Made by a program: the position numbers and the translations under genes. DNA of 55,771 bases from Ophiothrix spiculata (Eukaryota > Echinodermata > Ophiuroidea > Amphilepidida > Ophiotrichidae), in NCBI GenBank assembly GCA_000969725.1, contig JXSR01S019535.1; one strand, given 5' to 3'. Below the pieces are notes generated by a model. It had not been told where the DNA came from. It saw nothing but the letters and a program-made list of their open reading frames with translations, and did no database searches. Positions 24,601-36,600 of the stretch are shown one piece after another (the first letter of the stretch is position 1; the number at the start of each line of letters is the position of its first letter).

Positions 24601-27600
24601 TACGGGCCTCGTCATCACTTCCTTGAAGAAGACCAGATGTGTCACCTGAAGAAATAGATCAATGAAAGGTTATGATGAGTTAAAAGATACTTTTCAATGG
24701 ATGATTCATTCAGGTATGTTTGATGCACTCCAAGAAGTGAATTTGAATGAAGACTACGTAAAAATACCTGAAAACATCTACAACAAGGCAATAGCTAGAT
24801 AACATATTTTATAACATTTCGAGGGAATTTTAAATACAGAAGGGAGTCAGAAAAGGCAATACCTGTATCTTCCATGATTTTTACAACAACTACATAGAAG
24901 AGGTCTTGATAAGGGCACAGTTGGATAGAGAAAATCAATACAGATGAAGAAATGCTTATAGACCAGGACATAGATCTTTGTTTTGCTGATGATGTGACAT
25001 TAATTTCAACATCACTCATAGATATGGAGAAGAAGCGTTAAGGCTTAAATAAGACGCAAAATAAATAGGCATTTAATTAAATGATGCATTTCAAACCGCA
25101 AGAAATCTCAATATGCCTTACAAAAACATGCACAAAATACATACAAAGCAAACAGAACCAAGTATAAATATATCAAATACAACTCATGACTGTCGAAATA
25201 CTTGCAGAAGAGGTATGGTTTTGAGAGAAACCCTAAATTGATTTATGGTAGCAAATTTGTGAATGGTCTGTGGGAATGTCTTCTAAAGTTTTGGGGCAGC
25301 AACGGAAAAAGATCTGTAACCATGGCTTGGTATAGAAATTACAAGTTGAGTCCTGCAGGTTGGGATGACAAGATCTTAGTTTCCACGCTCGTACTTAATG
25401 AGTTCACTTGAATAAATAGTAGCAAAACCTAGCATTTATGTGATAAGTTCAGCAACATATTAACCTCAACATGCTTGGAACTTAGAAGCCAATAAAGTTT
25501 GAAAAGAATGGACTCCGAATTGTTCCTCTGAAGAAATATCAGCTTGGCAGAAAGTACATTAATTGGTTTATAACTAACCACAAAGATAAAATAAATGGGA
25601 TTTTGACATACTTTGACACTCAGGAAGACATCAAAACAGAGAGGCCAAACACTAGAGAGAGGAGAAGAATATAAATATATAGGACAATCACTGAAAATGG
25701 AAACGCCACAAAAGAACAGTATTGCTATGAATCAAGGTAGGATGGATGAACTTTGGTAGACACAAACACGTGCTGACTGATAAAATTTAAATGATCATTG
25801 AGAAAGAAGATGTGTATTAACAAACATAGACTTGGTCGCCTCGGTGATGTCGCTGACAAAGGAACTTGAACAGAAACTTACTACTACTCAAAGAGCAATG
25901 AAAAACCAGATGATGAACTTTCCACTTTGAGACAGGATAAACCATGCAATTATCAAACAAAAACTAGGTTATGGGTATAACAGAAAACACCACAGAGTCA
26001 AATACAGGCCACTTGGGCTGGGCATGTTGAAAGATTTCAAGACAACTGATGCACATGCAAGTTGAATGTCAACCGAGAGATGGAAAGTGAAAAGGGAAAA
26101 TGTGTACATACCTTGAATAACTACAGCTTTTTTCTGTGCAGCCTCACGTTTAGGTCTGTTAGCTACGGGTGGTGGTGGCGTAGATTCATTTTCTCTATTA
26201 TGGAACACGAAACAGGCGATAAAAAGTTATAAAACATGAACTGGTTTGTCTTCTTTCACTTTTTCATCTTTCAATTATTTCATTTTTTTGTTAATTGGTT
26301 TTTTTTCTGTGTTATATCATGCATTGTATACATATTTTTGTAACGGTGTGGGCTACTTTTGGGCCTTACTGGCTCTCCGGCTCATTCCTCCATTTTTAAT
26401 TCTCTGTATTTTGTTATTTTGAGGTGTTTATGCCTATATTTTATTATTATACATTTTGATGGAAAATAAACTTGAACTTAAACTTTTATTTATAACCTTG
26501 TATTTTAAAAATAGTCAGAAACAAAATGAAGATTTTATATTGCACTATAAAATTGGTTTGTCTTTTTTTATTTTATGACAGTTTATAACTAGTTAGAAAC
26601 AATATTCCACCAAGTGATGTAACCAAAAATCTGACCGAGCTCTTTTTGTTCACTGTTTCAAAACACAGTGAAAAAACTTACGCTATGCTAAAACTGTTGC
26701 CATCTGTAAAAAAAATTGTCTACTTTCACTCAATAATTCAGTTTGAATCTAAGCTTTTTTAACAATCTTGAGGAAATTCACTTCAAAATGACCATTTTAA
26801 AATAGGAAAGTATAAAAGCATATGACAGTTCACTATGAACTTCCCGTAAATTCAACATTTCATATTTTGTGCTGCAGTAAAAAAGACATGTAAGAATTGT
26901 ACCCTTTTGAAATTAACATGTTTATACATTTCCTAGCATCCTTACAAAGTATCAACTTTCAAGTCAACTCAAAAATACCAAAAAATGAACTTTTTCTAGA
27001 TGCAATCGTATTGGATATGTGCATAAATAAAAACTTTAATGAATATCAAATCCGTTGGTGAGCTTTTTATCACAAAACAACCATTAAATTCCAATACAGG
27101 AAAACATGATATAGAAAGAATGGAAATTAGGCAGAAAACGTTTTGTTGGTCAATACAAGAAGCCATATCCACAATATAACATATAATTTTGAAGTATACA
27201 GAGCTGTTTTTACCTCAGATTGGGACTTCATTCTCATTTTATGATAACAGCAAGTTTAAAGGAATGGCATTCAGTGATGTATAACCTTTAAAAACACCAA
27301 AAATCACACACCAAGGGTTAGGAATCAATTTAGGGTTAGGTTATTAGTACTGGGTTAGGATTAGAATTAGTTTTAGGGTTAGGATTATTAGTCGAAGTAT
27401 TCGATGGAACTTACTGGAAAGTGATTTTATAATTTTTCTGGAAAGTGATTTTATAATTTTTCTGGAAAGTGATTTTATAATTTTTCCTTCTGAATATAAA
27501 ATGGGTCATGGAGATGTGAACAACTTGCTTTAACATTAAAAACACATGATTATAACAAAGACAACCCATACCAAATAAACCAAGTTAAAGTATAAAACAT

Positions 27601-30600
27601 CTGTTAAGTATCTGTAGATCTAAATTAACCCAATAAAACAGACCTGCTAAAAAGAAATTTCAGCTCAAAAATGATGATTTTACCATAACTGAAAAATATA
27701 GAAATTGGTGTATTATATAATTTTTTGCATATAGAAATTGGTGCATGTAACCAAGATAACAATACCGACACAAAACCTGACACATCTATCTTACCTGTAA
27801 CATTCTTCCCCATATTCACATGGTTTCTTCTTCTTGCCAGCTTTTTTCGATGGGGTAGCTTTCTTTTTAGGTTTCGGTGTAGCCTTCTTAGTTGTTTTTT
27901 TCCTCGGTGAATAATCCTCCTCCTCTCCGCTTCCAAGGGACTGACTTGCAGGGAACTTGCTTGCTGTTCTTTTGGTTGGCTTTGGGACATAGACTTCGGT
28001 GTCTTCAAGGAAGTAGTCGTCTTCTGAATCTGTGTAATATGCTTTCTTCTTTTTAGCTCCCCGTGGTGCTGCCTTCCTTGTCGGGGTCCTTCCTGATGGC
28101 TTTCTTCCTCTTCTACCAGGACGTCCAGGTGTTCCCTTCTTCCCCTTTTTACCCTAAAGAAAAAAAGGATAGTGGATAAAGAATTGCTACTACTATTTTT
28201 GACTGGCATGTAAACCCTATTGAATGGCGGCCATCTTGGATTCTTGCTAATGGCACCACACCACAAATAAGCTTCCCATTGACTTACTGAACCAAATAGT
28301 TTCCTAAAAACACCCAAAAACTCAAGAATAAGCAATAGGTAGTTTCAACGATGCCTTTTCTTAATTAAGCCTAAAGGCGCAATTCATGATTATGTTGTGA
28401 CTAAAACCTCACCTCTTTTCTAGCTGAATAAAATGAAGAGTATACAGCATAAAAGAATGCAGAAAATATCACTTGATTCTGACCATACGTTTTCAAATTT
28501 CACGCTTGGGATCCAACAGTTAATTAGAAAATGACATGTTTTCTCACTTTTCTCAAAAATGCAAGCACATTTGAAAGAATGGTTTGGGAATTGCAACATA
28601 TACCCGCCAAGGATTCTTAAATTCTAGATGAACAAGATGGATCGCGAACCAGTAGTCTCGCCTGTGTTATAGACCGCCTACTTCATTGACCGCCTACTTC
28701 ATTGACCGCCTACTTTGTTAATCACCTACTTTGTTGATAGCCGCCTGTATCATCCTTCATAATGGAACAATTTGACACCTTAGATAACCTTTTGACCTTG
28801 CCCTTGGGTCAAGCACTTTCTACGGTCTAAGTTTAATCCATGTGGGGTCAGGGGCTCATGAGTTATGACCTTGACCTCAAAATGACCTTGGATGACCTCA
28901 GGTCATGACCTTGGGATAAGTTTTTTGACCTTGACTGTATGTCAAGGCAACTTTTTGACCATTTTGGAAATTTGACCTTGACTGACCTTGTCCTTGTGTT
29001 AAGCACTTTCTATGGTCTAAGTTTAATCAATGTGGGATCAGGGGTTCATGGGCTATGACCTTGACCTCAAAATGACCTTGGATGACGTCAGGTCAACTTT
29101 TTGAAAAATTTTGAGATTTGACCTCAAATGACCTTTTGACCTTGAATGACCTTCACCGCACCCCCCTAAAAGGCGCTTCGCATGTGCTAATCCTGAACCC
29201 ATTCATGTCACCAAGTTTCATTACCATAGCCCTTACGGTTTAGGAGATATTCTTAAAATAACAAATTATGCATAAATTATGCAAATTAGGTACTTTATAT
29301 GCATAGTTTGCGTTCCAATTGTACGCAGCGCCAGTTCAGCTCCAACCCTACCACTCACCAAATATCATCAACATAGGGCATATGGTTTCCGAGATTTGCT
29401 CCGGACAAGAAATGCGGACGGCGAACAGCAGACAGTTTTAAGGAATGGTAGTCTCTTCCTGAAAAATTTTCAGGCGAGACAAAAACTAAATTTTGTTAGG
29501 CATGACCTTGAGGATGAAAAGTGGACCATGAATTGCCCCTGTAAGAGCCCTGTCAACCCTTCATTTTCAGAAAGTGGTTTTGCTCTGTTACTCAGCAACG
29601 AATAATTAAATCCATATAAAAGTATACATTTCTAGAAGTGAGTTCGCATACTGAACACGCTGGTCAGGTCATTTTTGGACCAACATGTGAAATTTTGGCC
29701 CTAAGGTCCAAAAAAGGTCCGGCCCCAAAATTTACGGGAAAGCTAACTACACTTTGCTCTGGTAAAATTTTGAACTGTTTTACTTTTTAGAATCTAGAAA
29801 GCAATATCTAGGAACGTTTTTTTTCAAATTTTTTATTTTTTTCTTCATTTTTGAAATATTGCCAAAAATAGGTCAAAATCCCACTGCTGACACCAAAATT
29901 TGTGGCAGCAGTGGGATTTTTGAAATTTTTAGGACCAATTTTTGACAAAATCTCAAAAACCAAGAAAAAAATCAAAAATTTGAAAAAAAAACGTTCTTAG
30001 ATTTTGCTTTCTAGATTCTAAAAAGTAAAATGGTTCGAAATTTCACCAAAGCAAAATTTAGTTAGCTTTCCCGTAAAATTTTGGGCCAAAAAACATGATT
30101 TTTGGACCTAGAGCCAAAATGACACATTTTGGTCCAAAAATGACCTCACCATCATGTTCAGTATGCAAATCTGCTTCTAGAAATATATACTTTTATTTGG
30201 ATTTAATCATCCGTTGCTGAGTTACAGAGCATAAAATATTTCAGAAAACGAAGGGTTGACAGGGCCCTTAATTATGGTTTTGTTTTCTACAAAATGATGA
30301 CAAAAGTGCTTTGTGACTGCGAACATTTTGAGATATGAAAATATTTAGTACTGGGTCGTGCTTGTGGGTATCTTGGACAAGTTCTACGCTATTTTGCAAT
30401 TTTTGACACTTAAAGGTTATATGCAAAGGCTGGGCATATCTGACACCAAAGTCTAGAATTTAGCTGTATCAAACAAATTAAACACAAAAGTAACTAATTT
30501 TCACCAAAGCAACAGCAAAATAAGATAAAATAACTATTACTCAATGACCATCACACAAAAACCAATGATCTAAGCAACACCCAAAATGACAAGAATAAGG

Positions 30601-33600
30601 GTTACCCAAGAATTATGCAGTGTTGCCAGTCACAAGGCAAACCAATGGGGTTTTGATATTATATATTGAAATATTTTTTGACTTTTGACTAGAAACAGTG
30701 TTTAATTTGAAAATAGTTTTTTAAAGTTTACTTTTAATATCATTTGAGATTCATACATTATTGTAAAGCATCATTTGGAATATAATTAACTTAATACCAG
30801 TCAATATCAGGTAAGTGAAAAATGTCAACACACAAAAATACTACTTAAACTCTATACACTTCCATGCACAGCAGAAGTTGGTTGCACAGGTCAGGTAACC
30901 TTTATGCATGTCATAATTCAGTGGACTCGAAGTGGCATAGATTTGTGTTGTGTATTCTAAAAATGCTTTTATTTTTATTGTAAAGCAAAACAATGCAGGA
31001 ATTGTTGTATGTTCATCCTATATTAGTGTTAATTGGTTCATTACTGCTCAGTGTTCACCTTCTTTTCATATAACCTTTAAGTGCTAACTGCTGTAGCTTA
31101 ATTTGTTCTTTAGTGGTGGGTTCTAAATCTGAGTGTCAGTTGCTGCTGCCAACGGTCACCCACTGTGGCTACATATGTGATGACTCACCAGGGCCGTACG
31201 AAGGTATGTAAGCCAAGGGGGGCAAACACATTTACCGTCCCGAAATTCATGTTTCGTCCCGATGTATATACTGTCAATTTGTTTGTAATGCGCGCGTAGC
31301 CAAAAATCGATATAAAACCTTGATATTTGTGCTAAAATTGGCTTATTTTGACTAAAAATTTGAGGGACAGTAATATCGGGACGGTAAAAGTAGTAAACTA
31401 TCGTCCCGATATTTTAATTTTTGTCCCGCCAGCGTCCCGATTTTTCAAGCCGGGGGGGCGAGTGCCCCCTCTGCCCCCCGCTTCGTACGGCCCTGTGACT
31501 CACCCTGAAAAGGGGGACTTTGCGACAGAACACTTTTCGAGAAACTGATGAAAATAGGCAGCAAAAATAAGAATTCCCAGCAGATTTTCTGTTGTAAAAT
31601 TTGATCATTTTGATGAATTTCAACAAGTAAGGTGTCACTTTAAAGCTTAGAAAATGTTGTAACAGATGAAACGATAAAATCAAAATTGATATAATCTGCA
31701 AAGTTTCCCCTTTCAGGATGAGTCATCACATATGCAGTAATATACTGCTCTGCAATTATTTATAGGTGGCAAAACTCTATAGTTCCCTTATTATTATTGC
31801 TTGATGCCACTAACCTTAGCCGACTTTTGTGAATTCTCCCAATCACTGATGTCAGACTCCTCTTCCTCACTCGTCATCATCCAATCATCATCATCTTTGA
31901 ANNNNNNNNNNNNNNNNNNNNNNNNNNNNNNNNNNNNNNNNNNNNNNNNNNNNNNNNNNNNNNNNNNNNNNNNNNNNNNNNNNNNNNNNNNNNNNNNNNN
32001 NNNNNNNNNNNNNNNNNNNNNNNNNNNNNNNNNNNNNNNNNNNNNNNNNNNNNNNNNNNNNNNNNNNNNNNNNNNNNNNNNNNNNNNNNNNNNNNNNNNN
32101 NNNNNNNNNNNNNNNNNNNNNNNNNNNNNNNNNNNNNNNNNNNNNNNNNNNNNNNNNNNNNNNNNNNNNNNNNNNNNNNNNNNNNNNNNNNNNNNNNNNN
32201 NNNNNNNNNNNNNNNNNNNNNNNNNNNNNNNNNNNNNNNNNCAAAAGCCAGAGTTCTACAATGAAATACTAGTCTAGATGTCAGACTCCTCTTCCTCACT
32301 CGTCATCATCCAATCATCATCATCTTTGAACACAACCTTAGGTTCGTCATCCTCTTCCTCATCCTCGACATCATCAGAGTACTTCTTCCTCTTTCCACGG
32401 CCAGGTCCTTGACTAACAGGTGAAGGTTCCTCATAATCCTCCTCCTCCCCCTCCTCTGCTGTTCGTTTCGGAGGCCGACCCCTGCCTTTACTTTCTGTTT
32501 TGGATTTGCTAGCAGCTCCTTTTGGTCTCCCTCGACCTTTTTTGGCTGGTGTTGTTTCTGCTGGTACTGAATCTTCCTTCTTTTGACCTAAAAGTAAACA
32601 AGATGTAATTCAAGTCATCAATCTGAGTTCAATAAAGCCCCATTTATAGTAGCACTGCTGTTTAATTCAATAAAGCCCCTTTATAGTAGCACTGCTGTTT
32701 ACCACAGTTAATTTCTGTATGTCTTGTTAAGTCTGCTGCAAAAGTAATTGATACACTGTACTGCAGGATCCATGGGTTTAAAATATGGTGAACCTGCAGC
32801 AAGACAGACTAGTGATACAAAATAATAAACAACCGATGACAAATAATCAAATCATGATAATTTTATTGCAATGTTTGTTACATAAAACACTGAATCACAC
32901 TGCAAAAACTTGCAGTGTAATGCAATGTAGACACACTAATAGTGCACTACAGTATCGTGCTGCAGACATTGACTTAAATGGAGCACTTTGTCGCAACATA
33001 CAGCCTTACAGCAAAAATTAGCAATTTGCTTTTGTGCAGTGCCATGTTGCAGCTAGGTACCTTCAACCTTGCTTCACAGTAAATGTCACTCTGTTGTGTG
33101 CAGCAGCTATAATAATTGACAAGGTCTGCGTAAATCAATGGAATGCACTGATACAATTACTATGATGTATCATAGCAAAACATGAATTAAATCAAACCAT
33201 TTGAAGCATGACATATGTGGATCGTCATATCAAAAGGTACCTTAATACCGGCATAGTACATTACGAGATACGGGCCATTGAAGCTAATCATAGTCAAAAA
33301 TCACGTCCAAGGTCAAATTTCTAATTTCATAAGAAAGGTTATCATTGAAGTGTATTCTATCATATTAATCAGGTTCCAACATTCAAAACATAAGAAAAAT
33401 GTCTTAAAAACCAAGCTAAAAATCCTCTCTCCATTCAAGATTTACTAAGTACAAAAACTTTAAACTCGATTTTCTCAGAACTATAGTTTTCCGAATCAGC
33501 CCGATGCCTTTAACAATGTGGGTGTAACTTCGCAACCGAACATCCAATAACCAAAATCAAGGTGTCATTTTAAAGCTTAAAATCTCAGCTTTCAGATGAG

Positions 33601-36600
33601 ACCAACAAATCAATTTTGATTTTGCCGACCTTATGGTACCTTTCGATATGACGGGTCACATATGGTCTAGATTGTGCAAGCCGAGAAAAGGTTGCAACAA
33701 GTAAGACAGACACTCTGAAACTAGCTGAAGAAACATTTGCTACAGGCACTATAACAAGTCATTTCAAAAGCCAGAGTTCTACAATGAAATACTAGTCTAT
33801 ATAGAGGAGGTCAACACGCCAATGGTAAAAATTGAATTTCCAAGGGTGTTTTTAAGGGGCAAAGCAAATATGAAAAATATGTTTTGTAGAGCCACTGTTC
33901 TAAACAAAAAATCAATCATTCAGGAAGAGTAGCAACTCAAATTTGGCACTTATTGCTGATTGATGGAGACACATGGCTAAACAGAAATACACAACCCCTT
34001 GTGACAAATAATACATTAAAATAAAGATAATTACACTCTAAACACAATGCTGAAAGAAAAACTGAAAAAAATCAAACGTTTTTTTTTTAAATAGGGCCAT
34101 TTTTAATTTTTTTCATGAAAAAAAAAACCGAAGTCCTCAGAAATGTCATCTGAGCATGCTCAACGGGACCGTTGTATTATGTGCAATAGGGATAAAAAAT
34201 ATACCTACGTTCATCATGGTAATTTTAAAATAAATACATTTCGTAAATATAATAAATATCTATATTGACACAAATTTTAAACTGGGCAACCACACAACAT
34301 AAATAAATATCAAGTGTGTTACTTTGTTTATAGTTCACACTTTTTTAATAAATCAATTCGATTATCTCCTGAGCTTAGAGGTAATCCTTTTTATGATACA
34401 AACACAAAACCAAACCCCCCTTGAACCCCAGCTAGGGGCCCCCTGGACTTCCGGCGAACGCCTAGCGCAAGCGCTCCTCTTTTTGTCCTGATTTGGGGTT
34501 TTACAATGTTGGCAGGTATGGAAATTTCAGAATAGGAAAATACGTATAAACATTTTTGTAAACGTGGTACTGTCTGATGGGGGTGATGGAATCCTATTGT
34601 GGCAGCAGAAGCTGTAGAGATTTCAACAAATTAAAAGCCAATGAAACACTATTTTTATACTTTCAACTGATGTATTAAAGGTTGAAAAACCCCATAGCCA
34701 TGTATTGTAATGAAAGTGAGCATGAGCATGCTTCCTGGAGTTGGTAATTTATTATTGCAAATCAAGTAGATGAGGGCCATGGCAGCCTGGTTCATATCAG
34801 GGTCCCCTTATAAGGGCACTGATGGGACCCTGGTGGGGGCTGAGGGGTAAAGCCCCGCCCACTAGTAAGAGGACTTCTGCACATCTAACACCACAGGAGA
34901 GGCCATTTAAATAGGTAAACTAACAGTAAAATGTTGTACTCAGGGGTATAAGTGTGTCCAAAAATAAACAAAGGGTTTGACATTATGACCCCCCTGTAAG
35001 AGCCCAAGTCCTGCTCATGGAGACCAGCTGGGGTGCACTCTACTCCTGGGGGTCCCTTTTTAAAAGTTGATGTGGTTGTAAAGGAGCAAAATTACAATAA
35101 TAGTAAGAAGTTGCTTCGTTTAGCAGATAAGGGGCTTTTTGTATCCGATATTCCCATAGGCCCAACATATGACCCCTGTAATAAAATTTCATGTTTTTGG
35201 ATATAATTCAAAAACACTTCATCAGAGATGGGTCAAAATATACATTTTCTGTTTCTTTATGACAAGAGGAACATGTTAGAAAAGTTTTAAACAAAATTTG
35301 ACCCATTCTAAAATTTGTTACTTGTACCCTCCCCCCTCCAGCAGGGTTCCATACAACAAGACTGATTTTGTGTCCACTCTAGTGATGTTACCTATGGGTC
35401 CATAGAACCCATATAGATAGGGCACAATAAAATCATTTCTTGTTGCAGTTTTACCCCAAATATGGGATATTGCTCCCTAGGTATGACAAGAGACTATGAA
35501 ACCAAACCAGGATATCAATCCAATGGGACATCGACCAAATGGGATAATTTTGAGCAGAAAAATTCTTAGGCAATGGCCCAATTATGCGTCAACAATCCTT
35601 ACACAAAACTACACAACAGAAAACAAAATCAGCTAACCTCCCCCTTTGTCCATCCAGTTGGGTAATGTCCTTTCTTTCTGTACTGGTAATGCAACTTCTT
35701 TCCCATCCTCAAGTTTGACTGTATCCACATTCTCCTAGATGCAAATAAACATACATGGTTTCATCATTTTTGTGTATTTTTCAAGTTATAACATGTCTCC
35801 ATGATGACAAGCAGTGTCTTAATATTGACAAAGAATATAAGTATGGAACTTTAAAGTGAGGTACAAACCTTAAAATACATGAATACTTATGTAGAGAATG
35901 ACAGATTAATTTGCCCGTCTGTTCTTATGTCAAAAAAAAAATATTTCAAACGGGCAATCAGATATTTACAGCCTTGTTTCCTATGCCATTACCAAAATCA
36001 AAATTTTTGATTTTGGCTTTGGAGAATACAGAATGCTATCTGTTACAACTCTTAACTCGAATGCAGTCTGAGGCATGAGTGTATGTCAGTATAACATGAG
36101 TTGGTCTAACATGTTCTACAATAGCCCTCATTGATATACCGCATTCACTCGACTAATTTAACTATAATTGTTCTGACATGCCGTTTAAATTAAAAGTCAT
36201 CCTCACTTTCAAAAGTTAAACAAATCATCACACTGTATGATTGAAACATTATAAAAGTATTCTAAAAATCAACAGTAAGGCGATGTAAATTCAGAAGGTC
36301 AATAGTTGTATAGTGCAAGTGTATACGGTATGCTGAAGTTGCATTTCAGACCTTCCCACAATACACAGTAACAGCTCAGTGAGCATGAATGAACTTCTGG
36401 AATGTTCAGCGAGGTCAAATTACAACTGCTGAGTATTTAATTTGTATGGGAAATATGTTAAATTTCACACTAAATCAAACTGTACTATGGGTGTGAAAAC
36501 TTCAAGCGACCAGAAATTTGTTTGCATATTCATTGAGCTAGTAGTGTGACCTTTCTCAAGGTAATTTTAATTTTCTGGTCACTTTACTAATATATGTGCC

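Larger units (their letters stand above)
17041..26240 (+). repeat. Segmental tandem duplication, proximal copy
   Basis: Second copy of the block at about 5.3-17.0 kb, nearer exon 8. It carries exons 9' and 10', a copy of the 3' UTR and a copy of the downstream flank. Private insertions (for example 17853-18097, 19189-19494, 19861-20057, 23090-23544) separate the matching segments. The amount of divergence argues against two haplotypes being placed side by side. The right-hand limit is not clear; similarity fades just past 26240. Confidence 0.8.
32277..33799. repeat. Unit of an inferred 1523-bp tandem duplication
   Basis: The start of the unit reappears just left of the gap and the end of the unit just right of it, which is the arrangement expected if a first copy fills the gap. 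It would contain all but 33 nt of exon 7 and part of intron 6, including a whole TATGTGAC MITE. Confidence 0.6.

Noticed and set aside
24423-24626. Plus-strand Ser-rich frame
   Set aside because: Antisense of exon 10'; Ser runs are reversed Glu/Asp codons.
5297-26240. Two haplotypes placed side by side by the assembler
   Set aside because: The copies differ by many large insertions, indels within exons and a hybrid exon, more than expected for alleles. It is not formally excluded without read depth.
27625-28335. Longest open frame in the window (236 codons, minus strand)
   Set aside because: It reads exon 8 of APLF in another frame and runs through both splice sites; the PBZ half-finger CEYGEECYR lies in a different frame that splices correctly.
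29279-29605. 108-codon plus-strand frame
   Set aside because: Runs from a TGACCT-type repeat into the left arm of the large palindrome; no recognisable protein.
31414-31701. 95-codon frame similar in protein to one at 16787-17029
   Set aside because: The similarity is due to both being copies of the same short non-coding MITE in opposite orientation; the frames run past element edges.
31801-32299. Frames spanning the N gap
   Set aside because: Mostly unknown bases; the gap length is not reliable and the flanks are repeated.
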